Shown here: positions 34,517 through 42,814 of the stretch, piece after piece | Numbering within the stretch: the first letter of the stretch is position 1 | Layout of the letters: every line of letters begins with the position of its first letter | From: an uncultured Clostridia bacterium | GTDB lineage: Bacteria; Bacillota; Clostridia; TANB77; CAG-508 | DNA length: 64,000 nt | NCBI GenBank assembly: GCA_934141555.1 | Contig: CAKPCK010000004.1 | Span: forward strand, 1-64,000 | Reading direction: 5' to 3' | Program-made: the position numbers and the translations under genes | Notes under the pieces: generated by a model | Databases searched by the model: none | What the model was told of the DNA's origin: nothing | What the model saw: the letters and a program-made list of their open reading frames with translations, nothing else

Positions 34517-35690
34517 CTTCGTTTGCACCTCCTTCCATTATTCCATAATTCTTAGTCAAATTATGAGCATTAGCCCATTTTTCATTTATAATTGGTAATT
34601 TTAAAAACTCATTTATTTCATTTCTGCTAAATCCATCAGATGTAAGTTTATCTATTCCATTTGCTGCATCAAATATTTCTCTATGTTGCATTACAAATCT
34701 ATTAAACATTACTGATTCTCCTGCTAAAAAACTTTTTTCTCCAACAATACCAATGTTGAAACCATCTTCTAAAAGTTCTAATTTTGGTTCAATAGCAAAT
34801 GTTATAAAATCATCATTCGATGTAGATTTTTCAGTTTTATTTCCATAAAAAATATCAAGAGGAATTTTATATGAAGCTGCAACTGAGTCACAAATTTGCT
34901 TTATCATATCTTTATAATCTGACAAGCTTTGACTATTATCTTTGTTCAAATTTATTAGCTCAAACATTTCTGCTAACATTACTACGGCATCTTCATCGCT
35001 CATTAATCCTTCTGTAATTTTTTCTTTATATTCTTCATATGTTATTTCTTTTTGAGTTTTAGCATCTTTCAGTGGAAGTTGGGTTCCTGGTCTTTTCAAT
35101 TTCCATTTAAAAACATTACTTCTTATATATTTTTTTGAAATTACTTCTAATAATTTTCCTGTATTGTTTTTAAAACTTTCATTTGCTAAGTTCAATTGAC
35201 TTGACTTTAGAGAATAATATATTGTATTATTTTGATCATACTTTCCAGTCAACTGAATTGTATTACCATCATTTGTTAGTATATCTATATTATCAAACTC
35301 ATTTATATTTAATTTACTTGTTTTTATATTGAAAGATTCTGCAACATATAATAATTTACTATCTGAACCATTTTCCTGCTCTACTATAAGAGCTTCTTTA
35401 TCAATCAATAATTTTAGAGCAAGTTTTTTCAAAAACATTGTTCCATTTTCCATAAAATTAGGTCTAATATTCAATCGCCAATACGTTTTACCTTTTTTTC
35501 TTTTTATTACACCATTTTCCGCTTCAAATGTTAAAATTTCTGTTTTTGATATTGTATCTGCAATTAAATCTATCGCTCTTGCCTCTGCAATAGCATAAAT
35601 ATAATCTTTTGAATCAGTACTTCCACATATAACATCAAATATACTTATACTTTCACCTTTTTCGTTTTTTAATATTTTGTCTAAAAACAT
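34506..35690 (-). CDS. Portal protein, HK97 type
   Basis: 394 aa. AIAEARAIDLIADTISKTEI, TYWRLNIRPNFMENGTMFLK, YKIPLDIFYGNKTEKSTSND and GFSRNEINEFLKLP are the hallmarks of HK97-type portals. Twelve copies form the DNA channel at one head vertex. AAGGAGGTGG precedes the start. It lies between the large terminase and protease, with an 11-base overlap into the protease gene. Confidence 0.92.
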   Translation of the reverse strand: MFLDKILKNEKGESISIFDVICGSTDSKDYIYAIAEARAIDLIADTISKTEILTFEAENGVIKRKKGKTYWRLNIRPNFMENGTMFLKKLALKLLIDKEALIVEQENGSDSKLLYVAESFNIKTSKLNINEFDNIDILTNDGNTIQLTGKYDQNNTIYYSLKSSQLNLANESFKNNTGKLLEVISKKYIRSNVFKWKLKRPGTQLPLKDAKTQKEITYEEYKEKITEGLMSDEDAVVMLAEMFELINLNKDNSQSLSDYKDMIKQICDSVAASYKIPLDIFYGNKTEKSTSNDDFITFAIEPKLELLEDGFNIGIVGEKSFLAGESVMFNRFVMQHREIFDAANGIDKLTSDGFSRNEINEFLKLPIINEKWANAHNLTKNYGIMEGGANEDGK

Positions 35691-35701
35691 TTTCCACCTC
35701 C

Positions 35702-37414
35702 TTACACATAGATTACTTCTTCATCTAACAATTCCTGAGCAGTCATAGCCATTACAAATGCCATAAACGGATCGTTTTTTCTAAGTTTTGGTTCTATTTT
35801 CTCATAAGTTTTATTTCCATCTTTTCTTGTTTTAACACTTGTATTATTTATAGCCCATCTCATAATTGCACTATTTCCTATATTAATTTTTTTATCAACA
35901 AATGCGACTTCAATTCTAGGTGCTATTATTGCTATTACTGAAGCTGGATATCTTATCATTCTTACTAATCCATATGGATTTTCTTTTGTTTCTATAGAAA
36001 TTCCATATCTTTCAAATATACTTTTAAATAATTGAAATCTATACATATCCATTACCCATTTTTTTATATTAAATTTTGACATTTCACTAATAAGCCATAT
36101 AACTATTTCTTCTGCATCTATAGACTCTGTACTTACAATTTTGAAATCATTATAACCATCTTGTCCAATATTCTCAAAAGGAAATTTTATATCATTAAAA
36201 AACTTATTTTTTGAGCAAATCCATGTTCTCTGTCTCCAAATATATTCATCATTAATTTTAAATAAGAACCCTGCACTAGCAAAGTCATTTAATGAGGCAT
36301 AATCTATTCCTATTATTGCACATTTACAATCTAAATCTGGTAGGAGTCGTGGAATTTTATTGTCTATATCTGAATAAGAAGCCGCTAAAATATTATCCCA
36401 AGATGTCACTGCATCTTCTTCATCTTGTTGTGGTATATTCATTCTTTTTGCATAAAACTCAACTCGATATGATTTTTGTTTTTGCATTTTTATATAATCT
36501 TTTATAATCTCATTTAAAAGTACTGGCATATATCTCAAGCTTGGATTAGCTTGGCACCATATTGTTATATTAATATCTGCTTTATTTCCAGTTTTCAAGA
36601 ACTTTTTCATAGGAACATCTACTGCTTTTATATCATTAACTTTATAAATAATTGGTAACAATCCTAATAAATTTTCTTCACCATTCAATACTTCTTTAGC
36701 TAAATCTAGCTTTTCATCTAAAGGTCCATCTCTGACAACCCCATTTGTTGTTATTGTAATTGTTCTAGAATGTTTTATTTTTCCAAGACCTGAAGTATAT
36801 ACATTCAATTGTTTATAATCTTCATACGCATGTAATTCGTTAAATATAATCATTCCAGTCTGTTTTCCATCTTTGGTTTTTGCATTTGCAGTGTTATATC
36901 GCAAAATAGAATGAGTTATTTTATTTATTACCTCTGTTTTATTCCAATAAAAATATTTTCTCATTGTCGTTTTATTATCTTCAAGCATATTATATACAAC
37001 ATTAAAAGAGTTCAATGCTTGTTCTTCTGATGTTGCTACAATATCTATATGATAATTCTTAACACCATAGTAATGAGTTTGTAAAAAATTTGCTAATGGC
37101 ATTATCATTCCATCTTTTCCATTTCCTCTTGCCATCAAAATCAAAATATCTGGAAAGATTACTATATCTAAATTATTTTTATCATACATAAAAAATAATG
37201 CATATGCAAACTTTTGATATGGAAATAATTTATAATACCATTTTTCGCAATATCTAATTGCTTTTCGAAACATTTCTTCATCCAAAAAAACATCGTCTCT
37301 CGACAATGTTGGTTTTACAATATTTTTTATTAGTAACTTTATTTCATCATCAGTTTCATCTGGATTTTCTTCTATAAATTGAATATATTCTTCAATTTCC
37401 TTACAATAAATCAT
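35702..37414 (-). CDS. Terminase large subunit
   Basis: 570 aa from the ATG with AAGGTG six bases upstream; a GTG three codons earlier is possible. The ATPase half shows the Walker A-like LILMARGNGKDGM, Walker B MIIFNELHAYED and a coupling motif TITTNGV. The nuclease half has IIGIDYASLNDFASAG and WVMDMYRFQLFK, with aspartates for metal binding. It packages and cuts DNA. The start overlaps the end of the small terminase gene by 14 bases. Confidence 0.94.
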   Translation of the reverse strand: MIYCKEIEEYIQFIEENPDETDDEIKLLIKNIVKPTLSRDDVFLDEEMFRKAIRYCEKWYYKLFPYQKFAYALFFMYDKNNLDIVIFPDILILMARGNGKDGMIMPLANFLQTHYYGVKNYHIDIVATSEEQALNSFNVVYNMLEDNKTTMRKYFYWNKTEVINKITHSILRYNTANAKTKDGKQTGMIIFNELHAYEDYKQLNVYTSGLGKIKHSRTITITTNGVVRDGPLDEKLDLAKEVLNGEENLLGLLPIIYKVNDIKAVDVPMKKFLKTGNKADINITIWCQANPSLRYMPVLLNEIIKDYIKMQKQKSYRVEFYAKRMNIPQQDEEDAVTSWDNILAASYSDIDNKIPRLLPDLDCKCAIIGIDYASLNDFASAGFLFKINDEYIWRQRTWICSKNKFFNDIKFPFENIGQDGYNDFKIVSTESIDAEEIVIWLISEMSKFNIKKWVMDMYRFQLFKSIFERYGISIETKENPYGLVRMIRYPASVIAIIAPRIEVAFVDKKINIGNSAIMRWAINNTSVKTRKDGNKTYEKIEPKLRKNDPFMAFVMAMTAQELLDEEVIYV

Positions 37415-37883
37415 CTCCTTCACCTTCTTTTGTGCTCGGATCGTCTGGCTCTTTTAATTCTAAATCTTGTAAAATTTTTCGCATTTCTGTTGTCACATTT
37501 ATAAGATTTTTAACACTTTCATTTGGTTTATCTGAGGTATATCCATTACCAGTCATACAAGAATATCTTATTCCTCTATCTTTAATGTCATGCTGTAGAT
37601 CTTCTTTTAATTTGACATAGAAAATATAATTTTCAACCATATCATCGAATTGTTTTTCAAATTTATTTTGATTTAATAATTGATTTTTTAAATCGTCTCT
37701 TATAAATTCTACTTTCTTTTCTAACTCTTTTTTTCGTTTCTTTTCTTCTCTAGCTTTCCTTTTTTCTTCCTTTTGTTTGTCTAACAATTCATCTATTCTT
37801 TTTTCTGCATTTTCCAACTTTTTTTCAAGCTCTTTTTCTTTCTCCTTAGCTGTTTTTCGCTTTTTTTCATTTCCTGGCATCAT
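37401..37883 (-). CDS. Terminase small subunit, P27 type
   Basis: 160 aa from the ATG behind GGGGGGAT. The N-terminal 90 residues are a long, very lysine/glutamate-rich coiled helix (EKELEKKLENAEKRIDELLD). The C-terminal part, KEDLQHDIKDRGIRYSCMTG, SVKNLINVTTEMRKILQDLE, matches P27-family small terminases, which recognise cos/pac DNA. The long basic-acidic helix is an unusual extension for the family. Confidence 0.8.
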   Translation of the reverse strand: MMPGNEKKRKTAKEKEKELEKKLENAEKRIDELLDKQKEEKRKAREEKKRKKELEKKVEFIRDDLKNQLLNQNKFEKQFDDMVENYIFYVKLKEDLQHDIKDRGIRYSCMTGNGYTSDKPNESVKNLINVTTEMRKILQDLELKEPDDPSTKEGEGDDLL

Positions 37884-37910
37884 ATCCCCCCTTTCACGCA
37901 AGAATTTCAT

Positions 37911-37982
37911 AAAAGTTGAATAGTCATGACCCCACTCCCGCTCCCATTAAAAGATTTTTTGGCTTAAGATTTGAGTGGGGGG
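37911..37982. other. Candidate cos/packaging region
   Basis: A short gene-free stretch upstream of the small terminase with unusual G+C: CCCCACTCCCGCTCCCATT (37929-37947), then GAGTGGGG downstream pairing with CCCCACTC. It lies between terS and the HNH gene, where cos sites of HNH-carrying siphoviruses are usually found. The cut position cannot be read. Confidence 0.4.
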
Positions 37983-38004
37983 ATTTATATTTTTTTACTT
38001 ATTA

Positions 38005-38424
38005 TTAAATTTCATTAATCGAAAAACACAATATCCCATTCATAATTTCAACTCTATATGTATGTTCCAAATGTTTAATTTGTTTTGTATCTTTAAAAGT
38101 ATTATCAAATAGTCCTAATTTTTCTAATATCATATTAGATTCTTTCTGAGTAACATTTGATAATAATTGTATTGTTTTTTGAATAATTTCTATTACTTTT
38201 ATTGTATATTTAACTTGTGATTTTATATTAAAATCTTTATTATTTAAGCAGTTAAAGAACATTTTCAGGGCTACTACTATATCCTCTTTGTCTAGCAAGT
38301 AACTTGCTACAATGCCATTTCTAAAAGTAATTACTCCTGCTTTTTCTTTTTCATTATTCATTTCTTTCAATTCCGCTTCTATGTTATTTACTTTATATGC
38401 TTGAATTAAGTGTTCTAGTTTCAT
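38005..38424 (-). CDS. Phage protein between HNH and terminase genes, unknown
   Basis: 139 aa from the ATG with GAGAGGTGG upstream, overlapping region with the HNH stop. It is helical and soluble: LEHLIQAYKVNNIEAELKEM, FRNGIVASYLLDKEDIVVAL, VIEIIQKTIQLLSNVTQKES. No family recognised. It is the last gene before the candidate packaging site. Confidence 0.6.
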   Translation of the reverse strand: MKLEHLIQAYKVNNIEAELKEMNNEKEKAGVITFRNGIVASYLLDKEDIVVALKMFFNCLNNKDFNIKSQVKYTIKVIEIIQKTIQLLSNVTQKESNMILEKLGLFDNTFKDTKQIKHLEHTYRVEIMNGILCFSINEI

Positions 38425-38426
38425 GT

Positions 38427-38798
38427 TTACCACCTCTCAGTTGTAATTGGCTTTGATTTCTTTTTGTTTCTATAAAGCCATCTATGTCTTTCTTCTATTA
38501 TTTCATGTGCTTCAAAACTTAAACTTATCATATTGTCTATATCAAGTGCCAAATCTGGTCTTTGTTTAATTGGAATTATATGATGTATTGTATTTGCTCT
38601 TACAATTTTTATTTTTGTTGGAAAATGTTTTCCATCATTCCATTTTCCTAAAAAGAATTGACATGTATACTTGTCTCTTTCTAATACTTTCTCTCTTGCA
38701 ATATCAAAATCAGTAGACTTGTAAAACTTATCTGTATTTCCTTTCGCAATCTCTTCAGCCCAATTATAATATTTTCTTCTTTTTCTTCTCTGTTTCAT
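38427..38798 (-). CDS. HNH endonuclease beside the terminase
   Basis: 123 aa from the ATG behind AAGGAAAAAGTA. VLERDKYTCQFFLGK, NTIHHIIPIKQRPDLALDID and NMISLSFEAHEIIEERH give the beta-beta-alpha metal HNH motif. In HK97-like phages the HNH protein next to the terminase is needed with TerL for cos cleavage, and that role fits the gene order here. The start overlaps the small Cys-containing gene upstream. Confidence 0.85.
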   Translation of the reverse strand: MKQRRKRRKYYNWAEEIAKGNTDKFYKSTDFDIAREKVLERDKYTCQFFLGKWNDGKHFPTKIKIVRANTIHHIIPIKQRPDLALDIDNMISLSFEAHEIIEERHRWLYRNKKKSKPITTERW

Positions 38799-38919
38799 TA
38801 CTTTTTCCTTGTATTCCTTTACCTTTTGGATTATATGCAAAACAATAATTAATTCTATTACACTGTTCACATTTTTTCTTCATACATTTTTCCCAGTTAA
38901 TCCCATCTTTTTTCTTCAT
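38764..38919 (-). CDS. Small Cys-containing phage protein, about 51 aa
   Basis: Begins MKKKDGINWEKCMKKKCEQC with AAAGAAAGGT upstream, then NRINYCFAYNPKGKGIQGK. Four cysteines (C-x4-C-x2-C ... C) could bind zinc. It overlaps the HNH start and is the first gene after the late promoter. No family known. Confidence 0.5.
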   Translation of the reverse strand: MKKKDGINWEKCMKKKCEQCNRINYCFAYNPKGKGIQGKSNETEKKKKKIL

Positions 38920-38950
38920 AAGTTTTGACCTTTCTTTTGCTTTATAAAAC

Positions 38951-38983
38951 AAAAAAAGAACTCACTAGAAAAGTTCTTTTTTT
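38951..38983. terminator. Bidirectional hairpin upstream of the late operon genes
   Basis: AAAAAAAGAACT (38951-38962) pairs with AGTTCTTTTTTT (38972-38983). On the minus strand it lies between the late promoter and the first late gene, so it could be an antitermination or attenuation point; on the plus strand it is an ordinary terminator. Confidence 0.6.
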
Positions 38984-39153
38984 ACACAATTTTCGAAACT
39001 AAAAAAATAAAAGGAGTTTTGCGTAGCAATTTAGAAAAAGTACTAACACATCTAGTATATATTAGTATAAATTATAAAAGAGCAAATATAAAATCTGCTC
39101 TCTCACACAAACAATTAATCAGTATTTCTTGCAAATACTTTTTAACTATTACT

Positions 39154-39210
39154 ATTATACTATATGTTTTTATATAAAACTACGACATCTTTATGACATT
39201 TTTACGACAC
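39154..39210 (-). promoter_or_regulatory. Late promoter with three 11-bp activator repeats
   Basis: Read on the minus strand, TGTCGTAAAAA, TGTCATAAAGA and TGTCGTAGTTT follow each other with an 11-bp period (39180-39210), then TATAAT at 39154-39159 with no good -35. Repeats on the same helix face just upstream of a -35-less promoter are typical of activator binding. The ArpU-like gene ends two bases to the right. Confidence 0.55.
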
Positions 39211-39211
39211 T

Positions 39212-39688
39212 TTATAAATTTAGCATTTTCTCTGTTGCTTTTTCTATTATTCTTTGAATATGTCTATTACTTCTTGTTTGATTAAATAATCTAAAATATA
39301 AATTGTTTCCAATATCTTCTGCTGTTCTTCCATCTATATAATAAGCCACTAAGATTTCTCTTTCTTTGTATTTTAAACTCTCTAATCTATCATCTATTAG
39401 ATCTACTTTTTCTCTCAACTTTCTAACATCCGCTTCTAATTCTTCTATTTTTTCTTTAGCAACTTCTTTCTTTGTTTCGTTTTCTTCTATTTTTTTCAAC
39501 ACTTTATTGCTTATTTGATTTTTACTATGTATATCTTGATTAATACCAAAGCTTGATGTAATACTTGTTTCTACATCTCTTTCTTTTAATTTTATCCTAT
39601 TATTTTTTAGTTCTTTTAACTTAATATTCAATTTTGCTTTGTTCTCTTTATAATCTCTTAATAATTCTATTAATTCTTCTTTACTCAT
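39212..39688 (-). CDS. ArpU-like late transcriptional regulator (sigma region 4-like)
   Basis: 158 aa. Residues 1-100 are a long coiled coil (ELIELLRDYKENKAKLNIKL, EKIEELEADVRKLREKVDLI); residues about 105-158 are a helix-turn-helix like sigma-70 region 4 (LKYKEREILVAYYIDGRTAE, DIGNNLYFRLFNQTRSNRHI). This is the plan of ArpU-family phage regulators that switch on late genes. It ends beside the candidate late promoter and is the last early gene, which fits the role. Confidence 0.8.
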   Translation of the reverse strand: MSKEELIELLRDYKENKAKLNIKLKELKNNRIKLKERDVETSITSSFGINQDIHSKNQISNKVLKKIEENETKKEVAKEKIEELEADVRKLREKVDLIDDRLESLKYKEREILVAYYIDGRTAEDIGNNLYFRLFNQTRSNRHIQRIIEKATEKMLNL

Positions 39689-39891
39689 TTGTTCCTCCTT
39701 AAAATTTTACTTTTTTCTACATTCAAATCTGCTCTTGGTGGTTTTATAATTTCTTTTACTAATCCTAAATCCTGTGTTTTAAAACATTCTTTACAGTGTG
39801 TTATCATGTCTTCATACATTACAAAATTAGGATATTCTTTTACAAATATGTACTCATGATTATTTTTACTTATTATTTTGGGTATTCTCAT
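39685..39891 (-). CDS. Small early phage protein, 68 aa
   Basis: Begins at the ATG behind AAGTGGAGTGATACAA: MRIPKIISKNNHEYIFVKEY, then MYEDMITHCKECFKTQDLGL. Two cysteines, no transmembrane segment. The last codons overlap the ArpU-like start (4 bases). Short proteins of this kind (KIISKNNHEYIFVKEYPN) are common before late regulators in clostridial phages; the function is unknown. Confidence 0.55.
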   Translation of the reverse strand: MRIPKIISKNNHEYIFVKEYPNFVMYEDMITHCKECFKTQDLGLVKEIIKPPRADLNVEKSKILRRNK

Positions 39892-39932
39892 TTGTATCAC
39901 TCCACTTCTTTTTATATTTTTAGTTATACAAA

Positions 39933-40421
39933 TTAATCATTATTTTCTATTAATTCTATATCTTTTATTAATTTTGTACCAAAATCTTTATAAGTTTCAT
40001 ATCCACCTTTATGCCCTGATATTATCCAAAGCTCTTTATACATGTTACTTTTCAATTTTTCTACTAGCTCCTTATCTGTTATGTAACAATAAAAAGTATC
40101 TTTTTCAATATTATAATTTGTAATGATACCATTTTGTGTAGGAGTATTAGTTAAATACTCAACCTCTACTTTGTAATATGTTTTCAATAAATCCTGTTCT
40201 TGTGTTACTGCTGTTATTCTTGCTTTATCTCTATCATTGCTTTCTATGTAATTTATATATCCATGTACACTCCCAATGGTTATTGGCATTACAAATAACA
40301 TTATTAAAAAAACAAATACTCCTAATGCTCCAAATGTACTATAATTTTCTTCTGCTTGATGCCAACACACTCCTATTAAAATTAATATTACTATTTCTAT
40401 AAATATAGTTAAAACTATCAT
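39933..40421 (-). CDS. Membrane protein of the early region, DUF3592-like
   Basis: 162 aa. Two N-terminal transmembrane helices (VLTIFIEIVILILIGVCW and ALGVFVFLIMLFVMPITIGS) are followed by an outward or cytosolic domain of about 95 residues (ITAVTQEQDLLKTYYKVEVE). Function unknown. AAAGGAGG precedes the start, which abuts the next upstream gene. Confidence 0.6.
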   Translation of the reverse strand: MIVLTIFIEIVILILIGVCWHQAEENYSTFGALGVFVFLIMLFVMPITIGSVHGYINYIESNDRDKARITAVTQEQDLLKTYYKVEVEYLTNTPTQNGIITNYNIEKDTFYCYITDKELVEKLKSNMYKELWIISGHKGGYETYKDFGTKLIKDIELIENND

Positions 40422-40679
40422 CTATTTTTCCTCCTTTACTCTATCTTCAAAATATTGTTTTATTTGCTCTTTATATGTTTTTATATCTTCTATGCAATTT
40501 ACCTTATATGAAAATGCAATTTTTTCTGACATCAAATCTATTTGTTTGTCTTTTTCTTTTAATAAATCCAACACTACTTGTATATCATCAGTCTTTTCCT
40601 TATTTTTGTAATCTACATAGATTTCAGTATTTTTATTTAACTCTAATCTTTTTATTGCTAATTTTTGTATATCCGTCAT
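40422..40679 (-). CDS. Small early phage protein, 85 aa
   Basis: TDIQKLAIKRLELNKNTEIY, VVLDLLKEKDKQIDLMSEKI. Helical, coiled-coil-like; common filler type in early operons of clostridial phages. TTGGAGGAATAATCT precedes the start. No function known. Confidence 0.55.
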   Translation of the reverse strand: MTDIQKLAIKRLELNKNTEIYVDYKNKEKTDDIQVVLDLLKEKDKQIDLMSEKIAFSYKVNCIEDIKTYKEQIKQYFEDRVKEEK

Positions 40680-40682
40680 AGA

Positions 40683-41024
40683 TTATTCCTCCAACTTCTT
40701 TATTCTTTTATCTAACTGTTTCACTGCTTGTATTAATTCATTAATTTTATTTCTTATATCAATATCTATACATCTTTCTGTATGTTCTTGCTCATATTCT
40801 TCGATATTATCTATATATATTTCATCTTCTATTAGTCCAAAAGTATATATTAATAAGTCATTTGTTGTTAATATTCTTTCATTTCCATCTTCAAAATGCA
40901 ATATTTTATTTTCTAATACTGCAATAGCGTTGAACGTTCTATATACATAAAATCTACTTCCATCTTTTATCTCTCTATCTTCTATTGCTTTCATTAATTC
41001 CCAGCCTTTATATATTTTACTCAT
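40683..41024 (-). CDS. Early phage protein, 113 aa, DUF-type
   Basis: SKIYKGWELMKAIEDREIKD, GSRFYVYRTFNAIAVLENKI and a C-terminal coiled coil (INELIQAVKQLDKRIKKLEE). I recall the opening pattern Y-K-G-W-E-L-M-K-A-I from many Firmicutes phages, without function. GAGAGGAG precedes the start; it overlaps the upstream gene by 8 bases. Confidence 0.65.
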   Translation of the reverse strand: MSKIYKGWELMKAIEDREIKDGSRFYVYRTFNAIAVLENKILHFEDGNERILTTNDLLIYTFGLIEDEIYIDNIEEYEQEHTERCIDIDIRNKINELIQAVKQLDKRIKKLEE

Positions 41025-41202
41025 TTATATTTTTCTCCTCTCTATATTCTCCATAAACTTCAAGTTCTTTCATTTTTAATTCTTTTTCGATATTCATTTT
41101 TTGACTAATTAAACGTGGTATTGATATTGAAGAAATAAATACAATTATTAAAATAGCAAAAAATAATATTGTAATTAATAATTCTTTCATTCCATTATCC
41201 AT
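41017..41202 (-). CDS. Small membrane protein, 61 aa
   Basis: One transmembrane helix (ELLITILFFAILIIVFISSI) and a charged C-terminal tail (MNIEKELKMKELEVYGEYRE). AGAGAGGAAAAATAGAA precedes the start. Unknown function. Confidence 0.55.
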   Translation of the reverse strand: MDNGMKELLITILFFAILIIVFISSISIPRLISQKMNIEKELKMKELEVYGEYREEKNINE

Positions 41203-41204
41203 TT

Positions 41205-41471
41205 CTATTTTTCCTCTCTTTCTTCTATTAGTTCTTGTAAAACATCTATTTGCTTTTTTATTCTTTTTAAATTTCTGTTTATGATTTTAAAATTACCATC
41301 TGGTTCTGAAAGTTCTTCTGTCCAATCTTTGTCTGCTTGTTTCAATTCTTCTATCTTGTCTTTTACTTTTTCTTTTAGAATATAATTTTCTTTAATATAT
41401 TGTGGTGTTTCTTCTTTGATTACCTTTTGACCTTCTAAAGTATCTAATAGTTTATTCTTTAATTTTTTCAT
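41205..41471 (-). CDS. Early phage coiled-coil protein, 88 aa
   Basis: LDTLEGQKVIKEETPQYIKE, NYILKEKVKDKIEELKQADK, and a final helix IKKQIDVLQELIEEREEK. Soluble, strongly charged. The ribosome-binding site is weak (AAAAGAAA), and it overlaps the upstream gene by 20 bases, so coupling is likely. Confidence 0.5.
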   Translation of the reverse strand: MKKLKNKLLDTLEGQKVIKEETPQYIKENYILKEKVKDKIEELKQADKDWTEELSEPDGNFKIINRNLKRIKKQIDVLQELIEEREEK

Positions 41472-41721
41472 TTTCTTTTAACAACTGATTTCTTTCATCT
41501 GCTATATTGCAATTTTTTATTAATGCTAGTTTTGCTAATTCATTCTCTTTTTGTAGTTTTTCAATTAGATTTAATAATGTTTTATTTGCTCTTATCTCTT
41601 GCATTAAATAAGCTATTTGGGGTTCGTCTGACATATCTTCTTTTTCTATTTCTAACTCATCAAGCAATCTTCTTGTTCTTGTATTTATTACTTTTAAAGC
41701 TTTCTTTTCTTCCTCGTTCAT
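41452..41721 (-). CDS. Early phage coiled-coil protein, 89 aa
   Basis: NEEEKKALKVINTRTRRLLD, IAYLMQEIRANKTLLNLIEK, LKENEKIKE. A helical protein with one isolated cysteine. Overlaps the following gene. No family known; position in the early operon and tight packing support it. Confidence 0.5.
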   Translation of the reverse strand: MNEEEKKALKVINTRTRRLLDELEIEKEDMSDEPQIAYLMQEIRANKTLLNLIEKLQKENELAKLALIKNCNIADERNQLLKENEKIKE

Positions 41722-42096
41722 TTATTTCTCACTTTCCAGCAATTTCTTGCTAAAATATTTATGTATGTCTTGTTTCTCTAATTTGTCACCTCTACACCAA
41801 TCTCTTTCCATACCATTGCAATTATTTAATTCTGCATATATATTGTCAAAGCAGATTTCCCAACCGTTTTCAACCATGTAATTTTCCATTAAGTCTATTA
41901 TTTTATTTTTCTTTTCATTTTCTTTTAATACTCTTTTATAATCTGATAAAATCTCTATACTTTTACTTAAGGCTTTGATGTCTGGATCACAATTCATACA
42001 ACTTCCACCTGCACATTCTATTATATCTTTTTGCTCTTTACGTACTTTTAACATTAATTCTAGTTGTTTTTTTGTATCTTCTATACTATTTCTCAT
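41722..42096 (-). CDS. Early phage protein with Cys cluster, 124 aa
   Basis: RNSIEDTKKQLELMLKVRKE, then IIECAGGSCMNCDPDIKALS and MVENGWEICFDNIYAELNNC, NGMERDWCRGDKLEKQDIHK. At least six cysteines may bind metal. AGGTGGTGCTAAT precedes the start; the gene abuts the next. Function unknown. Confidence 0.55.
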   Translation of the reverse strand: MRNSIEDTKKQLELMLKVRKEQKDIIECAGGSCMNCDPDIKALSKSIEILSDYKRVLKENEKKNKIIDLMENYMVENGWEICFDNIYAELNNCNGMERDWCRGDKLEKQDIHKYFSKKLLESEK

Positions 42097-42097
42097 A

Positions 42098-42373
42098 TTA
42101 GCACCACCTAACCTTATTATTCGTTATAAAATAATGTGATTTACATGGAATATTAAAATTTCCTATGCTTGGGTTTAAACTTAATTCGCCATCTCTAAAA
42201 ATTAAAGCCCATCCATTCATTCCTAATGGAGTTACTGTTTTTTCTCCGCACCCACACGCACATAAATGAACTGCTACTTGACATTCTAAACAGACATAAA
42301 GTATCCCTTGTTTTAATTTATGTGGCATTCTTTCAACTGATTTTATTTCAAATTCTTCTATACTATTTTCCAT
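42098..42373 (-). CDS. DUF6527 family protein
   Basis: 91 aa. The start ATG overlaps the upstream stop in TAATG. GILYVCLECQVAVHLCACGC, GEKTVTPLGMNGWALIFRDG, SLNPSIGNFNIPCKSHYFIT show the CxCGCG and SLxPSIGNxxxxCxSHY pattern of DUF6527, a small zinc-binding-like family with unknown function. The codons upstream of this ATG overlap the zinc-ribbon gene and are not counted. Confidence 0.75.
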   Translation of the reverse strand: MENSIEEFEIKSVERMPHKLKQGILYVCLECQVAVHLCACGCGEKTVTPLGMNGWALIFRDGELSLNPSIGNFNIPCKSHYFITNNKVRWC

Positions 42374-42636
42374 TACATACATTCCTTTCTTGGAGCTGTA
42401 CCACCAAAAATTTCTCCACATTTTTCACATTTCCAATTTTCTGGCATATTACAACTGTCTTCGCATTTTAGTATACATCTTTCTGTTGGATTGTTATTTT
42501 TATCTAATTTATAATATTTTGTTAAAACACTTTCTTTAAAATATGTTAGTTTTTCACTGCCACAACAAGGGCACTTTTTTATACTATTTTCTATGCTACC
42601 AACATTTGTGTCGTTACCATTATTATTTCCATTCAC
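42373..42636 (-). CDS. Zinc-ribbon phage protein, 87 aa
   Basis: GTG start behind TAGGATGGTG. A first CxxC pair (KKCPCCGSEKLTYF) and a second pair (WKCEKCGEIFGG) make a zinc ribbon like Lar restriction-alleviation-type proteins, and a middle C-x4-C (LKCEDSCN) is present. DNA or RNA binding is possible. Stop overlaps the DUF6527 start. Confidence 0.6.
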   Translation of the reverse strand: MNGNNNGNDTNVGSIENSIKKCPCCGSEKLTYFKESVLTKYYKLDKNNNPTERCILKCEDSCNMPENWKCEKCGEIFGGTAPRKECM

Positions 42637-42649
42637 TTAAAACACCATC

Positions 42650-42814
42650 CTAGAATTGTTTGATTTTTATTTGTAATTTACATGTTTTCGTTTCAACAAT
42701 ACAAGTTGCAATTCCTTTTAATGCCAATTCTCTTTTTATGTCTTTCTTTTCTTGCAATAATTCTATTGCTTTTTCTAATGCAATATTTAAATCTATTTCT
42801 TGATCTTTATCCAT
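42650..42814 (-). CDS. Small early phage protein, 54 aa
   Basis: Starts behind AAGTGGAGGAATTAGA: MDKDQEIDLNIALEKAIELL, then IKRELALKGIATCIVETKTC. A helix followed by beta strands. The strong ribosome-binding site and its fit between two genes support it. It overlaps the upstream gene by 22 bases. Function unknown. Confidence 0.6.
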   Translation of the reverse strand: MDKDQEIDLNIALEKAIELLQEKKDIKRELALKGIATCIVETKTCKLQIKIKQF

